DNA of 64,000 nucleotides from Streptomyces uncialis (GTDB lineage: Bacteria; Actinomycetota; Actinomycetes; Streptomycetales; Streptomycetaceae). Numbering within the stretch: the stretch's first letter is position 1; each line of letters starts with the position of its first letter. The stretch covers positions 1,116,001 through 1,180,000 of the forward strand of contig NZ_LFBV01000002.1 in the NCBI RefSeq assembly GCF_001905345.1. Reading direction: 5' to 3'. Below, one piece after another: positions 42,434 through 53,894 of this stretch. Under the pieces are notes generated by a model that saw nothing but the letters and a program-made list of their open reading frames with translations, searched no databases and was not told the DNA's origin. The translations under genes and the position numbers were made by a program.

Positions 42434-43672
42434 TCAGACGGTCAGCTGGTCCAGGGCGTTCAGGATGTCCCGTACCAGGTCATCGGGGTCCTCGATGCCG
42501 ACGGAGAGCCGGATGAAACCCTCCGGAACGGGGTCCCCGCCCCAGCGGCGACGGCGTTCCGCGGTGGAGCGGACCCCGCCGAAACTGGTGGCGTCGTCGA
42601 CCAGGGTCAGCGCGTCGAGAAAGCGCTCGGCGTGCTCACGGGACGGCAGGGTGAAGGACACCACACAGCCGAAGCGCCGCATCTGCCGGGCGGCGACGGG
42701 GTGCGCGGGATCGTCGGGCAGTCCCGGATAGCGCAGCCCGGACACCTCGGGCCGGGTCCGCAGCGCTTCGGCGACCGTGAGCGCGGTCGTGCACTGCCGG
42801 TCCGCGCGGAGCTGGAGCGTGGCCAGCGAACGGTGCGCCAGCCAGGCCTCCATGGGGCCGGGGATCGCGCCGATGATCTTGCGCCAGCGGCGTACGGCGG
42901 TGGCGGTCGCGCTGTCACGGCACGAGACATAGCCGAGCAGGACATCGCCGTGCCCGGTCAGCTGCTTGGTGGCGCTGGCCACGGAGAAGTCCGCGCCAAG
43001 CTCCAGCGGGCGCTGGCCCAGTGGGGTCGCCAGGGTGTTGTCGACGGCGACCAGGGTGCCCTGGGCGTGCGCGGTGTCGATCATCCGGCGCAGATCGCAG
43101 ACGTCGAGCCCGGGGTTCGACGGCGTCTCGATCCAGAGCAGCCGTGCCCCGTCGAGGACATCGAGCTGGGCGTCCCCGGCGGTCGGCGCGGTCCGCACCT
43201 CGATGCCGTACGCGGTGAGCTGCTCCCGGACGAGCGGCAGGACCTGGTAGCCGTCGGCGGGCAGGACCACGGTGTCCCCCGCGCGCAGCTGGGAGAAGAG
43301 GGTCGCCGAGATCGCGGCCATGCCCGAGGCGAACACCAGCGTCTCGGCGGGCCCGCCGTCCGCGCTCTCCCCCGCGGTCGCGGCGTTCGGGCCGGGTTGG
43401 CCGGCCACCCCGAAGGGGGCCTCCAGCTCGCTGATGGCCCGCTCCAGCAGGGTCCAGGTGGGGTTCTCGTCCCGTCCGTAGCGGTACGGGCCCGTCGCGT
43501 CGCCCGGCAGATGGAAGTGCGCGGCGAAGACGGGCCCGGGGAGCGCGGGCTCATGCTTCACGGGGTCCGGCAGCCCGGCCCGTACCGCGCGTGTGCCGTC
43601 CCCGGCCGGGACCGGTCCCGTACCGCCCGCCGCGTCCCGGGCCGGAGTCCGTTCCGTACCGTCCGCTGCCAT
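42434..43672 (-). CDS. Trans-sulfuration-family PLP enzyme (cystathionine gamma-lyase/synthase-like)
   Basis: 412 residues. Family motifs: ETLVFASGMAAISATLF, RLLWIETPSNPGLDVCDL, PLP lysine in SVASATKQLTGHGDVLLGY, and SFGGVRSTAE near the end. Cystathionine gamma-lyase, gamma-synthase and methionine gamma-lyase share this fold and cannot be told apart here. The first 45 residues are extra. ATG 43672 follows AGGAAGG. Confidence 0.85.
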   Translation of the reverse strand: MAADGTERTPARDAAGGTGPVPAGDGTRAVRAGLPDPVKHEPALPGPVFAAHFHLPGDATGPYRYGRDENPTWTLLERAISELEAPFGVAGQPGPNAATAGESADGGPAETLVFASGMAAISATLFSQLRAGDTVVLPADGYQVLPLVREQLTAYGIEVRTAPTAGDAQLDVLDGARLLWIETPSNPGLDVCDLRRMIDTAHAQGTLVAVDNTLATPLGQRPLELGADFSVASATKQLTGHGDVLLGYVSCRDSATATAVRRWRKIIGAIPGPMEAWLAHRSLATLQLRADRQCTTALTVAEALRTRPEVSGLRYPGLPDDPAHPVAARQMRRFGCVVSFTLPSREHAERFLDALTLVDDATSFGGVRSTAERRRRWGGDPVPEGFIRLSVGIEDPDDLVRDILNALDQLTV

Positions 43673-43879
43673 CCCGAACCGCCTTCCTCGCTGTACTGCG
43701 GCGTTCCACCGCCCGGGTAGCCGCCGTGAGCGGGTTCCCGCCCGCGGTCCCGGGCGCCGCCGGACACGGCACGCGTCCGCCGACGCCTCCGCCACCAGGG
43801 TCGGTCATGTCGGGGCGGGACGGGACGGCGGGGGTGGTGGCACCCCGCCGGACGCACGGCCGGGCCGGACGGGCCGGGG

Positions 43880-44257
43880 TCAGCTCTTGTCGTCGGGCAG
43901 GACGACGTTCAGCGCCCAGGACACGATGGAGATGATCAACGCGCCGAGCACGGCGGTCCAGAAGCCCTCGACATGGAAGCCGACGTCCAGCAGGTCGGCG
44001 ACCCAGGAGGTGAGCAGCAGCATCAGGGCGTTCACGATCAGTGTGATCAGCCCGAGGGTGAGAATGAACAGGGGGAAGGTCAGGATCTGCACCACAGGCT
44101 TGACGAGGATGTTCACCAGGCCGAAGATCAGCGCGACGACGATCAGCGTGAGCGCCCTGGCGCCCGTGCTGTCGCCGGTGAGGGTGATCTTGTCCAGCAG
44201 CCAGATCGCGACGGCCAGGGCCCCCGCGTTGGCGATCGTCTTGACCAGAAAATTCAT
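43880..44257 (-). CDS. Phage-holin-family (superfamily IV) small membrane protein
   Basis: 125 residues with four hydrophobic helices (FLVKTIANAGALAVAIWLL, LIVVALIFGLVNILVKPVV and others), as in PF04020. Despite the name, chromosomal copies are ordinary membrane proteins of unknown role. ATG 44257 or the ATG one codon earlier; no clear ribosome-binding site. It diverges from the cupin gene. Confidence 0.8.
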   Translation of the reverse strand: MNFLVKTIANAGALAVAIWLLDKITLTGDSTGARALTLIVVALIFGLVNILVKPVVQILTFPLFILTLGLITLIVNALMLLLTSWVADLLDVGFHVEGFWTAVLGALIISIVSWALNVVLPDDKS

Positions 44258-44363
44258 CATGTGTCTGATCGTGACAGACGCGCCCGGCGGTTGACCCGGC
44301 GCGGAGGAGAACGCGGGCATCGCGGGGGCGGCTCCCGGAGCGGACAAGGACGGACAGAGGACC

Positions 44364-44681
44364 ATGAAGGCATTCCGGCTGGAAGAGCTGGAGATCGAGC
44401 GGGCCACGAACGACGGGGCGTATCTCCAGTTCCTGCGCGAGCGGAACATGTCGGTCGGCCTCTACGCGCTGGACGCGGGTGCGGCCGATCCGCAGCAGCC
44501 GCACGGCCAGGACGAGGTGTACTTCGTGGTGAGCGGACGGGCGTCGATCACCGTGGGGATGGAGACGACCCTGGTGGCCCGGGGCAGCGTGGTCTACGTA
44601 CCGGCGGGGGTTCCGCACAAGTTCCACCACATCACCGAGGACCTGCGGGTGATGGTGGTCTTCTCCCCACCGGAAGGCTGA
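44364..44681 (+). CDS. Cupin-domain protein
   Basis: 105 residues, a single double-stranded beta-helix. Metal-site motif 1 is PHGQDEVYFVVSG, lacking one of the usual His residues; motif 2 is VPAGVPHKFHH. A small metal-binding enzyme or sensor of unknown substrate. ATG 44364 with CAGAGGA upstream. Confidence 0.82.
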   Translation: MKAFRLEELEIERATNDGAYLQFLRERNMSVGLYALDAGAADPQQPHGQDEVYFVVSGRASITVGMETTLVARGSVVYVPAGVPHKFHHITEDLRVMVVFSPPEG

Positions 44682-44917
44682 GCTCCGTTCTCGGGGTTCC
44701 GTCAGGGTGCGGTCAGGGGAGGACAAGGGCTCCGCGGCGTCCGCCCGGCGCTCACGCGTCCTAGCATCGAAGGCACGTACCAGGGGACCCGTCCCTCCCG
44801 GGACGCCCGTCCGCACCGGTCGTGCGGCGGCCGGGCGGGCCGGACACCGGGTCCCGACCGGGTACGGGCCGGTGCGGCGCTGCCGAAGGACGGCGCGCGA
44901 AGTGGAAGGACAGGACT

Positions 44918-45130
44918 GTGCGGGAGATCTTCGCGGGCATGCCGTGGTGGGTGAAATGGGTCGTGGTGCCGGTCGTCGCGCTGTTCGTGTTCGGCGGACT
45001 GATCGTCGGGGTGCTCTCGGTCCTCGTCGGCCTGCTCTTCAAGGCGCTGGCGCTGGTCGCGGCCGTGGCCGGGCTGATCTATGTCGTGCGGAAGTTCACG
45101 GCGTCGACATCCGCACGGAGCGGTTGGTAG
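44918..45130 (+). CDS. Small DUF5326-like membrane protein
   Basis: 70 residues: short amphipathic start VREIFAGMPWWVKWVVVP, then two hydrophobic helices, and a basic tail. GTG 44918 has GGAAGGACAGG upstream. A protein of this type sits just before ssgR in several Streptomyces genomes. Function unknown. Confidence 0.7.
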   Translation: MREIFAGMPWWVKWVVVPVVALFVFGGLIVGVLSVLVGLLFKALALVAAVAGLIYVVRKFTASTSARSGW

Positions 45131-45135
45131 GCCGC

Positions 45136-45219
45136 GGCGGTCGGTAGTCCTGGCGGTTCGGTGGTCAGGGCGGCTCGGTAGCCCGGGCGGCTCGGTGAAC
45201 AGGGCCGCTGGTGGCCCGC
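45136..45219. repeat. Tandem 17-bp repeats upstream of ssgR
   Basis: Four to five units of the type GGCGGCTCGGTGGTCAG (16, 17, 17, 17 and a diverged fifth) in non-coding DNA between the DUF5326-like gene and ssgR. Confidence 0.75.
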
Positions 45220-45394
45220 GGTGGCCATAGTCCGGGGCGGCAGGCATGCCTGGGCCACAGGTGGGCCGGGGTGCGCGGGGGGCCGGGACCGCTCGTCGGC
45301 CGGACCGGGATCGGGCGGGACGGCCGGACACGCCGGTACGCGCCGGTGGCCGTGGTCCCCCGGCAGAGGGAAGTTTGCCCTCCGGGGGAGGATA

Positions 45395-45426
45395 GTCCGG
45401 ATCGGACGACTAGAGTCCGGTTGGAC
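45395..45426 (+). promoter_or_regulatory. Candidate SsgR (IclR) operator
   Basis: Two short inverted repeats, GTCCG-GAT-CGGAC (45395-45407) and GTCC-GGTT-GGAC (45415-45426), start 20 bases apart, about two helical turns, just upstream of ssgR. IclR regulators often bind paired sites and autoregulate. Confidence 0.45.
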
Positions 45427-45450
45427 CTCCAATCGCCACGGGAGTGTGCC

Positions 45451-46215
45451 TTGGCCCCGGTTGATCCAGCTCCGACCCTGATCGGCTCCGTCCAGCGTGC
45501 CTTGCGATTGCTGGAGGCGGCGGCCGGGCATCCGGGCGGCGCGCCCGCCAAGCAACTGGCGCGCGAGGCCGAGGTCGCGCTCCCCACCGCGTACCACCTG
45601 CTGCGCACGCTCGCCCATGAGGGCTATGTCCGCCGGGACCGCGGGGTCTATCTGCTGGCGGAGGCGGCCGAGAGGCTGGGCGGTGCGGCGGTTCAGCAGA
45701 ATCGTCGCGGCATGATCAACGACGCGCTCGCGTACTGCCGTGACACCCTCGGCGCGCCCGTGTATCTCGCGGTGTACCGCGAAGGGGAGATCGAGATCGT
45801 CGCGGTGGCCGACACCCCCGCGCATCCCGCGGTCGAGGAGTGGGCCGACTTCCGGGAGACCGGGCACGCCCACGCGATCGGCCAATGCCTGTTGTCACAG
45901 CTCGGGGAGAAGGCGCGGCGCGATCATCTGGACCGGCATCCGATCCAGTACGTGACGCCGTACTCGGTGCGCAGCGAGGACGCCTTTCTGCGACGGCTGG
46001 CCGCGGTCGACCGGATGCAACCGGTTCTGGAGCATCAGGAGTACGCGCTAGGCACGGTGTGCGCGGCGATTCCGCTCATGGCCGGGAACACCGCGATGGC
46101 CATCGGATTCTCGCTGCCGACGCATCAAGAGGAACGATTGCTTCCGACGCTGGCACGATTGGAGCGGGAGGTCGGAAAGCTACTAGGGACACTCGGTTTC
46201 TCTATCAGCATCTGA
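45451..46215 (+). CDS. ssgR: IclR-type regulator of ssgA
   Basis: 254 residues from a TTG start at 45451 (GGGAG six bases upstream); the frame is open to 45211 but no ATG/GTG start near the domain has a signal, so the start is a best guess. An IclR winged HTH (LIGSVQRALRLLEAAAGHPGG, AEVALPTAYHLLRTLAHEGYV) precedes the effector domain. Position directly before ssgA matches Streptomyces ssgR, which activates ssgA transcription during sporulation. Confidence 0.85.
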   Translation: MAPVDPAPTLIGSVQRALRLLEAAAGHPGGAPAKQLAREAEVALPTAYHLLRTLAHEGYVRRDRGVYLLAEAAERLGGAAVQQNRRGMINDALAYCRDTLGAPVYLAVYREGEIEIVAVADTPAHPAVEEWADFRETGHAHAIGQCLLSQLGEKARRDHLDRHPIQYVTPYSVRSEDAFLRRLAAVDRMQPVLEHQEYALGTVCAAIPLMAGNTAMAIGFSLPTHQEERLLPTLARLEREVGKLLGTLGFSISI

Positions 46216-46315
46216 AAACTCACTCCTTGTGATCTGTCGTGTACGTTAAGCAAGATGCCATCAGTGTCAGGGGGATGATTCCTGGCCAAGTCGACGCCAC
46301 ACGACGGGGTAGCCA

Positions 46316-46753
46316 ATGCGCGAGTCGGTACAGGCAGAGGTCATGATGAGCTTTCTCGTGTCCGAGGAGCTCGCGTTCCGCATTCCCGTGGAGCTCGGCT
46401 ACGAGGCCGCTGATCCGTATGCCGTGCAGCTCACTTTCCATCTTCCCGGTGACGCTCCCGTGAGTTGGACGTTCGGACGGGAACTGCTGGTCGACGGGGT
46501 GGCGGGACCCTGCGGGGACGGGGATGTGCATATCGCGCCGGATGATCCGGAGTTGCTGAGCGATGTCCTCATCACCCTTCAGGTCGGCACGGAGCAGGCC
46601 GTGTTCCGGGCCGGGGTCGCTCCCCTGATCGCCTTCCTGGACCGTACGGACAAGCTCGTTCCGCTGGGTCAGGAGCGGTCGATGGCCGGATTCGACTCCC
46701 TGTTGGACCAGGCGCTGGACCGGATTCTGGCGGAGGAACAGAGCGCGGGCTGA
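46316..46753 (+). CDS. ssgA: Sporulation-specific cell-division activator SsgA
   Basis: 145 residues, SALP family, found only in morphologically complex actinomycetes. N-terminus MRESVQAEVMMSFLVSEELA and the segment RTDKLVPLGQE match SsgA of S. coelicolor closely. SsgA brings SsgB to future septum sites, which then recruits FtsZ. The ATG is 100 bases after ssgR; the promoter lies in the gap, where AT-rich sequence occurs (46210-46260). This gene marks the organism as a sporulating Streptomyces or close relative. Confidence 0.93.
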   Translation: MRESVQAEVMMSFLVSEELAFRIPVELGYEAADPYAVQLTFHLPGDAPVSWTFGRELLVDGVAGPCGDGDVHIAPDDPELLSDVLITLQVGTEQAVFRAGVAPLIAFLDRTDKLVPLGQERSMAGFDSLLDQALDRILAEEQSAG

Positions 46754-46885
46754 CGTCCCGGGCGGGTCGTCAACCGTGAAGTGGTCCGCTCCGGAGGTTT
46801 ACGCCCGCCGTTCCTGTTGCCGAACGCGGTCCCGGTGCGCGGCCGGCCGGGGCGGCGCGGTGGTGCGGCGGGGTGGTGCGGCGGG

Positions 46886-48475
46886 TCACTTCTTGCGGCG
46901 GCGGCCGCGCCCCGTGGGGGACGGAACGGTCCGTCCGGGAAGGGGCGTCGGAGGCTCCCGGTCCGCGGAGACGACCAGCGCCGCCAGGGCCGTCGTCACC
47001 GGGACCGACGCGACCAGCCCGATGGAGCCGACCAGCGTCCGTACGATCTCCTCGGCCACCAACTCGCTGTTGGCGACGGTACCGACCCCGCTCTGCGCGA
47101 TCGAGAACAGCAGCAGCAGCGGCAGCGCGGCGCCCGCGTACGCCAGGACGAGCGTGTTGACGACCGACGCGATGTGATCCCGGCCGATCCGGATGCCCGC
47201 GAGGTACAGCGCCCGGCGGCTCATCGTCGGATCGGCCTGACGCAGCTCCCACACCGCCGAGGTCTGGGTGACCGTGACATCGTCGAGGACACCGAGCGAC
47301 CCGATGATCACCCCCGCCAGCAGCAGCCCGCTCATGTCGATCGACGGATACAGGCCGTGGATGAGCCCCGTGTTGTCGTCGGTGTCGCCCGAGAGCGCGG
47401 CCCATCCGATGAACAGCGACCCCAGCAGCCCGATCAGCAGCAGCGACACCAGGGTGCCGAGAACGGCCACCGAGGTCCGGGCGGTCAGGCCATGGCACAT
47501 ATAGAGCGCGATGAGCATGATCGCGCTGGCCCCGACCACCGCCACCACCAGCGGGTTCGAGCCCTGGAGGATCGCGGGCAGGATGAAGAACGTCAGCACG
47601 AGGAAGCTCACGGCGAGCGCGATCAGCGCCATCAGTCCGCGCAGCCGGCCGACCGCGACCACCGCGAGCGCGAACAGCCCGGCGAGCAGGGCCATCGGCA
47701 GCCGCCGGTTCACATCGGTCACCGAGTACTGGAGGTCCTGGGGCGCGTCGGGGGCGTACGCGACGATCACCTGCTGCCCCGAGGTCAGCTTCCGGGTCGC
47801 GTCCGGCTGCACGATCTCCGTGAACGTCCGGCCCTTGTCGGGGCCCGTGGTCACCTCGACCGTCGCCTTGCCGCAGTCGCCGGTCGCCCGCTGCTGCGCC
47901 GAACTGCCCTCGGCCGTCGAGGTGTCACCGGTCGGCGGGACCGCGCCCACGTTCACCGACTTGCAGTCGACCCGGTCGACCTTGGTGACGGTCGCCTGTT
48001 GGGTCTGCCGGTCGAAACCCACACCCGTGCGCTCATGTCCGGGCGTCCCCCCGGGCCACAGCACCGCGAGACCCACCACCACGGCCGCCGCGAAGGGGAT
48101 GAGCACCGCCGCGATGATCCGGCGCAGCCGCGCGGACACGGGAGCCGCCGGACCGTGCGAGTGGGAGTGACCGTGCCCGCCGTGCCCATGACCACCGTGA
48201 CCGTGCCCCCTGTGCCCGGCCCCCGTCCCGCCGTGCCCGGGTCCGCCGTGCTCCGGTGCGCTGTGCTGCGGTGCGCCGTGCCCGGGACCGGACCGGCCGC
48301 CGCCCGGGCCTCCGTACCCGGCGGGCCCCTGGTCGCCCGGTCCGTGTCCGCCGGGTCCGGCGCCCGGCGGATGCCCGTGTTCCGGGGCGTACGGGGGTGA
48401 CCCATGTGCCGCTCCGGGGAACGGCGTCCGGGGCGGACCGGAGGGCGGGACGGGGGGCTGCGGCGTCGTGGTCAC
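46886..48475 (-). CDS. YibE/F-like membrane protein
   Basis: 529 residues. A Pro/Gly/His-rich cytoplasmic N-terminus of about 110 residues includes GHGG repeats and HSHSHG that could bind metal. One transmembrane helix, a soluble extracytoplasmic domain (about 150-260) and about seven further helices follow, with the YibE/F motif GVLDDVTVTQTSAVWEL. Family function unknown. GTG 48475 chosen; the open frame goes 11 codons further up. Confidence 0.8.
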   Translation of the reverse strand: MTTTPQPPVPPSGPPRTPFPGAAHGSPPYAPEHGHPPGAGPGGHGPGDQGPAGYGGPGGGRSGPGHGAPQHSAPEHGGPGHGGTGAGHRGHGHGGHGHGGHGHSHSHGPAAPVSARLRRIIAAVLIPFAAAVVVGLAVLWPGGTPGHERTGVGFDRQTQQATVTKVDRVDCKSVNVGAVPPTGDTSTAEGSSAQQRATGDCGKATVEVTTGPDKGRTFTEIVQPDATRKLTSGQQVIVAYAPDAPQDLQYSVTDVNRRLPMALLAGLFALAVVAVGRLRGLMALIALAVSFLVLTFFILPAILQGSNPLVVAVVGASAIMLIALYMCHGLTARTSVAVLGTLVSLLLIGLLGSLFIGWAALSGDTDDNTGLIHGLYPSIDMSGLLLAGVIIGSLGVLDDVTVTQTSAVWELRQADPTMSRRALYLAGIRIGRDHIASVVNTLVLAYAGAALPLLLLFSIAQSGVGTVANSELVAEEIVRTLVGSIGLVASVPVTTALAALVVSADREPPTPLPGRTVPSPTGRGRRRKK

Positions 48476-48552
48476 CGCCCGATCATCGCAAGAACGACCG
48501 GGGCCCACTGTTCAGCACGCCAGATATGACGCTAGCGTGGAGGCACCTTTGT

Positions 48553-50745
<2,193 letters not shown>

Positions 50746-50770
50746 CCCCGGCCCGCCTGCGGGCGGACAC

Positions 50771-50826
50771 GCGGTGAGGACCCGTGGGCCTTCCTGGTCC
50801 GCGAAGCCGTCCACGGGCCTCACCGC
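50771..50826 (+). terminator. thiC terminator
   Basis: GCGGTGAGG-A-CCCGTGG (50771-50787) pairs with CCACGGG-CCTCACCGC (50811-50826): a 16-bp stem with a single bulged A. Confidence 0.65.
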
Positions 50827-50897
50827 GCACCGGCTGACGTGCCGCTTCACCTCCCCGGCCGAGGTTGCCCCGCGCACCGGCTGACGTGCGGCTTCAC
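50824..50897. repeat. 27-bp direct repeat
   Basis: CGCGCACCGGCTGACGTGC-S-GCTTCAC occurs at 50824-50850 and 50871-50897 with one difference, between thiC and the next gene. Meaning unknown. Confidence 0.7.
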
Positions 50898-50955
50898 GTA
50901 CCGGATGCCGTGCCGCCCGCCCCGCGTACCTGTGAGGTGGAGCGGCACGTACCGG

Positions 50956-51849
50956 CTACTCCAGCTTGTGCTCCGGGCCGCCGAAGTCCGGGCTGGAGAA
51001 GTCCGGACTTGAGTAACTGGGCCGGGGCCCCGCCGCGGGGCCCCCGTCCGGGCTGCTGAACCCCGGCCGGTGATAGCCGAGAGAGGGCATCCGGCCGGTC
51101 GTCGCCTCGGACCTCCGGCCGCCGCCTGTACCCGCCGGGTCACCGTCCACACCGGTGATGGCGCCGGTCGCCGGGGCGTTGGCCAGGGCCTCCTGGAGGA
51201 ACGGCGTGATGCCGCGTGCCAGCAGTGCCTCGCGCCAGGCCGCGCGGGCGAGCTCGACCTGCTGGTCCAGCTCGCCGCGGGGCCCCGCGCGCAGCGCGGT
51301 GGCGTTGTTGCGCAGGGCGGCGATCAGCAGACCGGCCGCGGCGGCGAGGATCGCCGCTGCGGTGATCGCGCCGAAGACCCAGCCCGTGGTGAGCAGGGTC
51401 CGGCCGATCGCCAGGTCCGGGGAGACGGCCCGCAGCACATAGCCGACGAGCAGGAAGATCACGGCCGCCGCACCGGCGAGTACCGGCGCGAGCGCCGCGA
51501 CGACGGCGAGGACCCCGGCGCCCGCGGGCTCCGGCACCTCGCCCATCGTGTCCGCGAGCCCCGCCGTGCGCGGCCCGGACGCGGACCCGGTACCGGACGA
51601 TCCGGACCCGGTCGGCCCGGACGCGGCCTCGTGGGCCTCTTCGCGGATCTTGACATAGGCGTCGTACTCGTCGGCGGCGGCGTCGGTGATCAGGGCGCCC
51701 GCGTTCAGCGCCAGGGTGCGCAGCTGCTCGGTGTTCAACCGGCCTTCGGCCGCGGCGATTTCCGGACGGGCGGAGCGCAGCGCCGCGTCCAGGACGCGCT
51801 CGTACTCGGTGCGGTCCTCACTCGACAGATGTTGCGGAACGCTGTTCAT
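50956..51849 (-). CDS. Uncharacterised membrane protein
   Basis: 297 residues. An acidic, helical N-terminus (SSEDRTEYERVLDAALRS) is followed by a Gly/Ser linker, two or three hydrophobic segments (about 110-185), and a disordered C-terminus with repeats of SSPDF/SPDFSS. No known domain. ATG 51849 or ATG 51855; the former has GGGG upstream. Function unknown. Confidence 0.65.
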   Translation of the reverse strand: MNSVPQHLSSEDRTEYERVLDAALRSARPEIAAAEGRLNTEQLRTLALNAGALITDAAADEYDAYVKIREEAHEAASGPTGSGSSGTGSASGPRTAGLADTMGEVPEPAGAGVLAVVAALAPVLAGAAAVIFLLVGYVLRAVSPDLAIGRTLLTTGWVFGAITAAAILAAAAGLLIAALRNNATALRAGPRGELDQQVELARAAWREALLARGITPFLQEALANAPATGAITGVDGDPAGTGGGRRSEATTGRMPSLGYHRPGFSSPDGGPAAGPRPSYSSPDFSSPDFGGPEHKLE

Positions 51850-52206
51850 GTGCATCCCCCGATGCTCCGTAGGACGTGTGGCTCACATGGTTGAGAGCCG
51901 TCGGGCAGAAACGGAGGGGAGCCTGCTACGGATAGTGCGATGGTAGAGCCGCCACGGCTCAAGGTGACAGAGAAATAGCGAAAATCGGCCCCGGGGCCCC
52001 GGGCCGTGTCCGGCGATTCCCGCCGGGCCCGCGACGCCCGGCACCGCGCCGGACCTCGCCGCGCTGCCGGGCATGCCCGGGTACGTCCGGTACGAGGGCG
52101 GCCCTCCGCCGAGCGACGCCCGGCGGCGGACGCCGCGGGCCGGCCCGACGCGAAGGGCCGGGCACGGCCTGGGGCCCGTCGCCGCCGCGGCTGTCCGCGG
52201 AACGGT
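51850..52206. other. Intergenic, no gene seen
   Basis: 357 bases upstream of the uncharacterised membrane gene and downstream of the phosphatase. It probably carries the membrane gene promoter near its left end; no operator or repeat is evident. Confidence 0.4.
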
Positions 52207-53697
52207 TCAGTCGTTCAGGGGGAGTTGCTGGACCAGCAGCTTTCCGGCCATGGTCACTCCGCCGTCCATCGCGATCGCGAGTCCGTCGGCGTAGACGTGC
52301 GGGCCGTCCACGACCGGCCCCTGGCTGTCGTCCCCGTCCTCGGAGCCGACCTCGCCCAGCAGGTACGGGATGGGGCTGTGACCGTGGACGATACGGGAAC
52401 CGCCGTAGACGGAGAGGAGTTCCCGGGCGGCCCGCGGGCCCGATTCGTCGCGGAAGGCGAAGCGTTTGGTGAACTTCCGGAAGAGGTCCCAGCATTCGTC
52501 GGCGTCGTTGCGCGTCAGGGTCTCGCGGACCGTGTCGTTGACGGCTTCGATGGAGTCGCCGTAGTCGAGGTACGCGGTGGTGTCGGAGTGGACGAGGAGG
52601 TGGTCGTCCTCGTGCTCCATCGCGTCGAGCCGGGACATCCACTGGAGGTGGTGGTCCTGGAGCCGGTCCATGTCGGCCTTCTGGCCGCCGTTGAGCAGCC
52701 AGGCCGCCTGGAAGGTGGCGGTGCCCGCGCCGGAGTTGACCGGGGTGTCCCCGAAGCGGCGGGCGCCGATCAGCAGCAGCTCGTGGTTGCCCATCAGGGC
52801 CTTGCAGTAGCCCCCGGCGGCGGCGGCCTCGGCGGACAGCCGCATCACCAGGTCGATCACGCCGATCCCGTCGGGGCCCCGGTCGGTGAAGTCGCCGAGG
52901 AACCAGAGGCGGGCGTTGCCGGCCGACCAGTTGCCGTCGGCGTCGATCAGGCCCTTGGCGTGCAGCGCGGCGATCAGCTCGTCCAGATAGCCGTGCACGT
53001 CCCCCACGACGAAGAGCGGACCGAGTCCTTCCGGCTCCCGGGCGGCGACGGCCGGGGCGGGGGCCACCGGCGCCTGGAGGGTGTCGCCGCGCTTGATCAC
53101 CGGGAGGTCGCGCTGGGTCGGGGTGTAGCCCTCCGGCTCCTGGCCCTCGTCGTAGGGCGGCACGCTGTCCCGCGGCGGCGACATGGAACCGACGGGCGCC
53201 GAGCTGACGCGCGTCGAGCCGATCGGCGTCGCGCTGACGGGTTCCGGGCCGATGGGCGGCGTCGAGCCGACCGCGTGGCCGACCGGCCCGTCGGGCGTCC
53301 CCGGCCCGGGGCGCGGCTCGGCGGGAAGGCCCATCACGTCCATGACCGGCGCCGTGCCCATGGCGGTGACCGGGGGCGGGCCGGGTGGCGGACCCGGTTC
53401 GCCGGGTGCGGGGTACGGGGCGCCGCCCACCCGCGCGGGTGGGCCGTCGGTCCCGCCCGGCGGGTAGGGCGGCGGACCGGAGCGCGGTGCGCCCGCCGGT
53501 GCCTGGCCCTGATGGGCGTCCTGCTGTGGATCGTCGTGCCGGGACGGCTGTTCCGTACGCGGATCGATCCGGGGATCGGGCCGCGTGGCGGGCTGTCCGG
53601 GATCTACGGGACCCGCTTCGTGCACATAGGCCGGCACGCGGAAATCGCGCACTGTCGGCGTTCGCACGACGGGTCCCTGACCTGCCCCCTGAGTCAT
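52207..53697 (-). CDS. PPP-type metallophosphatase with Pro-rich N-terminus
   Basis: 496 residues. The first 225 are Pro/Gly/Ser/Thr-rich and disordered. The catalytic domain starts near 228 with the PPP signature: GDVHG, GDFTDRG, GNHE, then a later His in VHGHSP. This is the binuclear-metal family of serine/threonine protein phosphatases and ApaH-like enzymes. ATG 53697 is preceded by GGAGG; longer open frames above it run through the LacI gene antisense. Substrate unknown. It may counteract Ser/Thr kinases abundant in Streptomyces. Confidence 0.85.
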   Translation of the reverse strand: MTQGAGQGPVVRTPTVRDFRVPAYVHEAGPVDPGQPATRPDPRIDPRTEQPSRHDDPQQDAHQGQAPAGAPRSGPPPYPPGGTDGPPARVGGAPYPAPGEPGPPPGPPPVTAMGTAPVMDVMGLPAEPRPGPGTPDGPVGHAVGSTPPIGPEPVSATPIGSTRVSSAPVGSMSPPRDSVPPYDEGQEPEGYTPTQRDLPVIKRGDTLQAPVAPAPAVAAREPEGLGPLFVVGDVHGYLDELIAALHAKGLIDADGNWSAGNARLWFLGDFTDRGPDGIGVIDLVMRLSAEAAAAGGYCKALMGNHELLLIGARRFGDTPVNSGAGTATFQAAWLLNGGQKADMDRLQDHHLQWMSRLDAMEHEDDHLLVHSDTTAYLDYGDSIEAVNDTVRETLTRNDADECWDLFRKFTKRFAFRDESGPRAARELLSVYGGSRIVHGHSPIPYLLGEVGSEDGDDSQGPVVDGPHVYADGLAIAMDGGVTMAGKLLVQQLPLND

Positions 53698-53894
53698 CGA
53701 CCCCTCCACCACCTTGCGCCGCAACTGCACCGGAACGGACTGCCTGGTCGCAGCGGCCCGCGGTGTCGTCCGCCCATCATAGGAATGCGGATCGCGCTGT
53801 GTGATGACCCAGGGGTGGTGAATCGGAACAGGGGCCCGGTTCACCGCGCATTTCTCCCGAATTGGGCGGCGGCCGGGGACCCGTTCATCGCCGG

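Noticed and set aside
43880..44257. Phage remnant suggested by the holin-family name
   Set aside because: This membrane family is widespread on chromosomes and no other phage gene is near.
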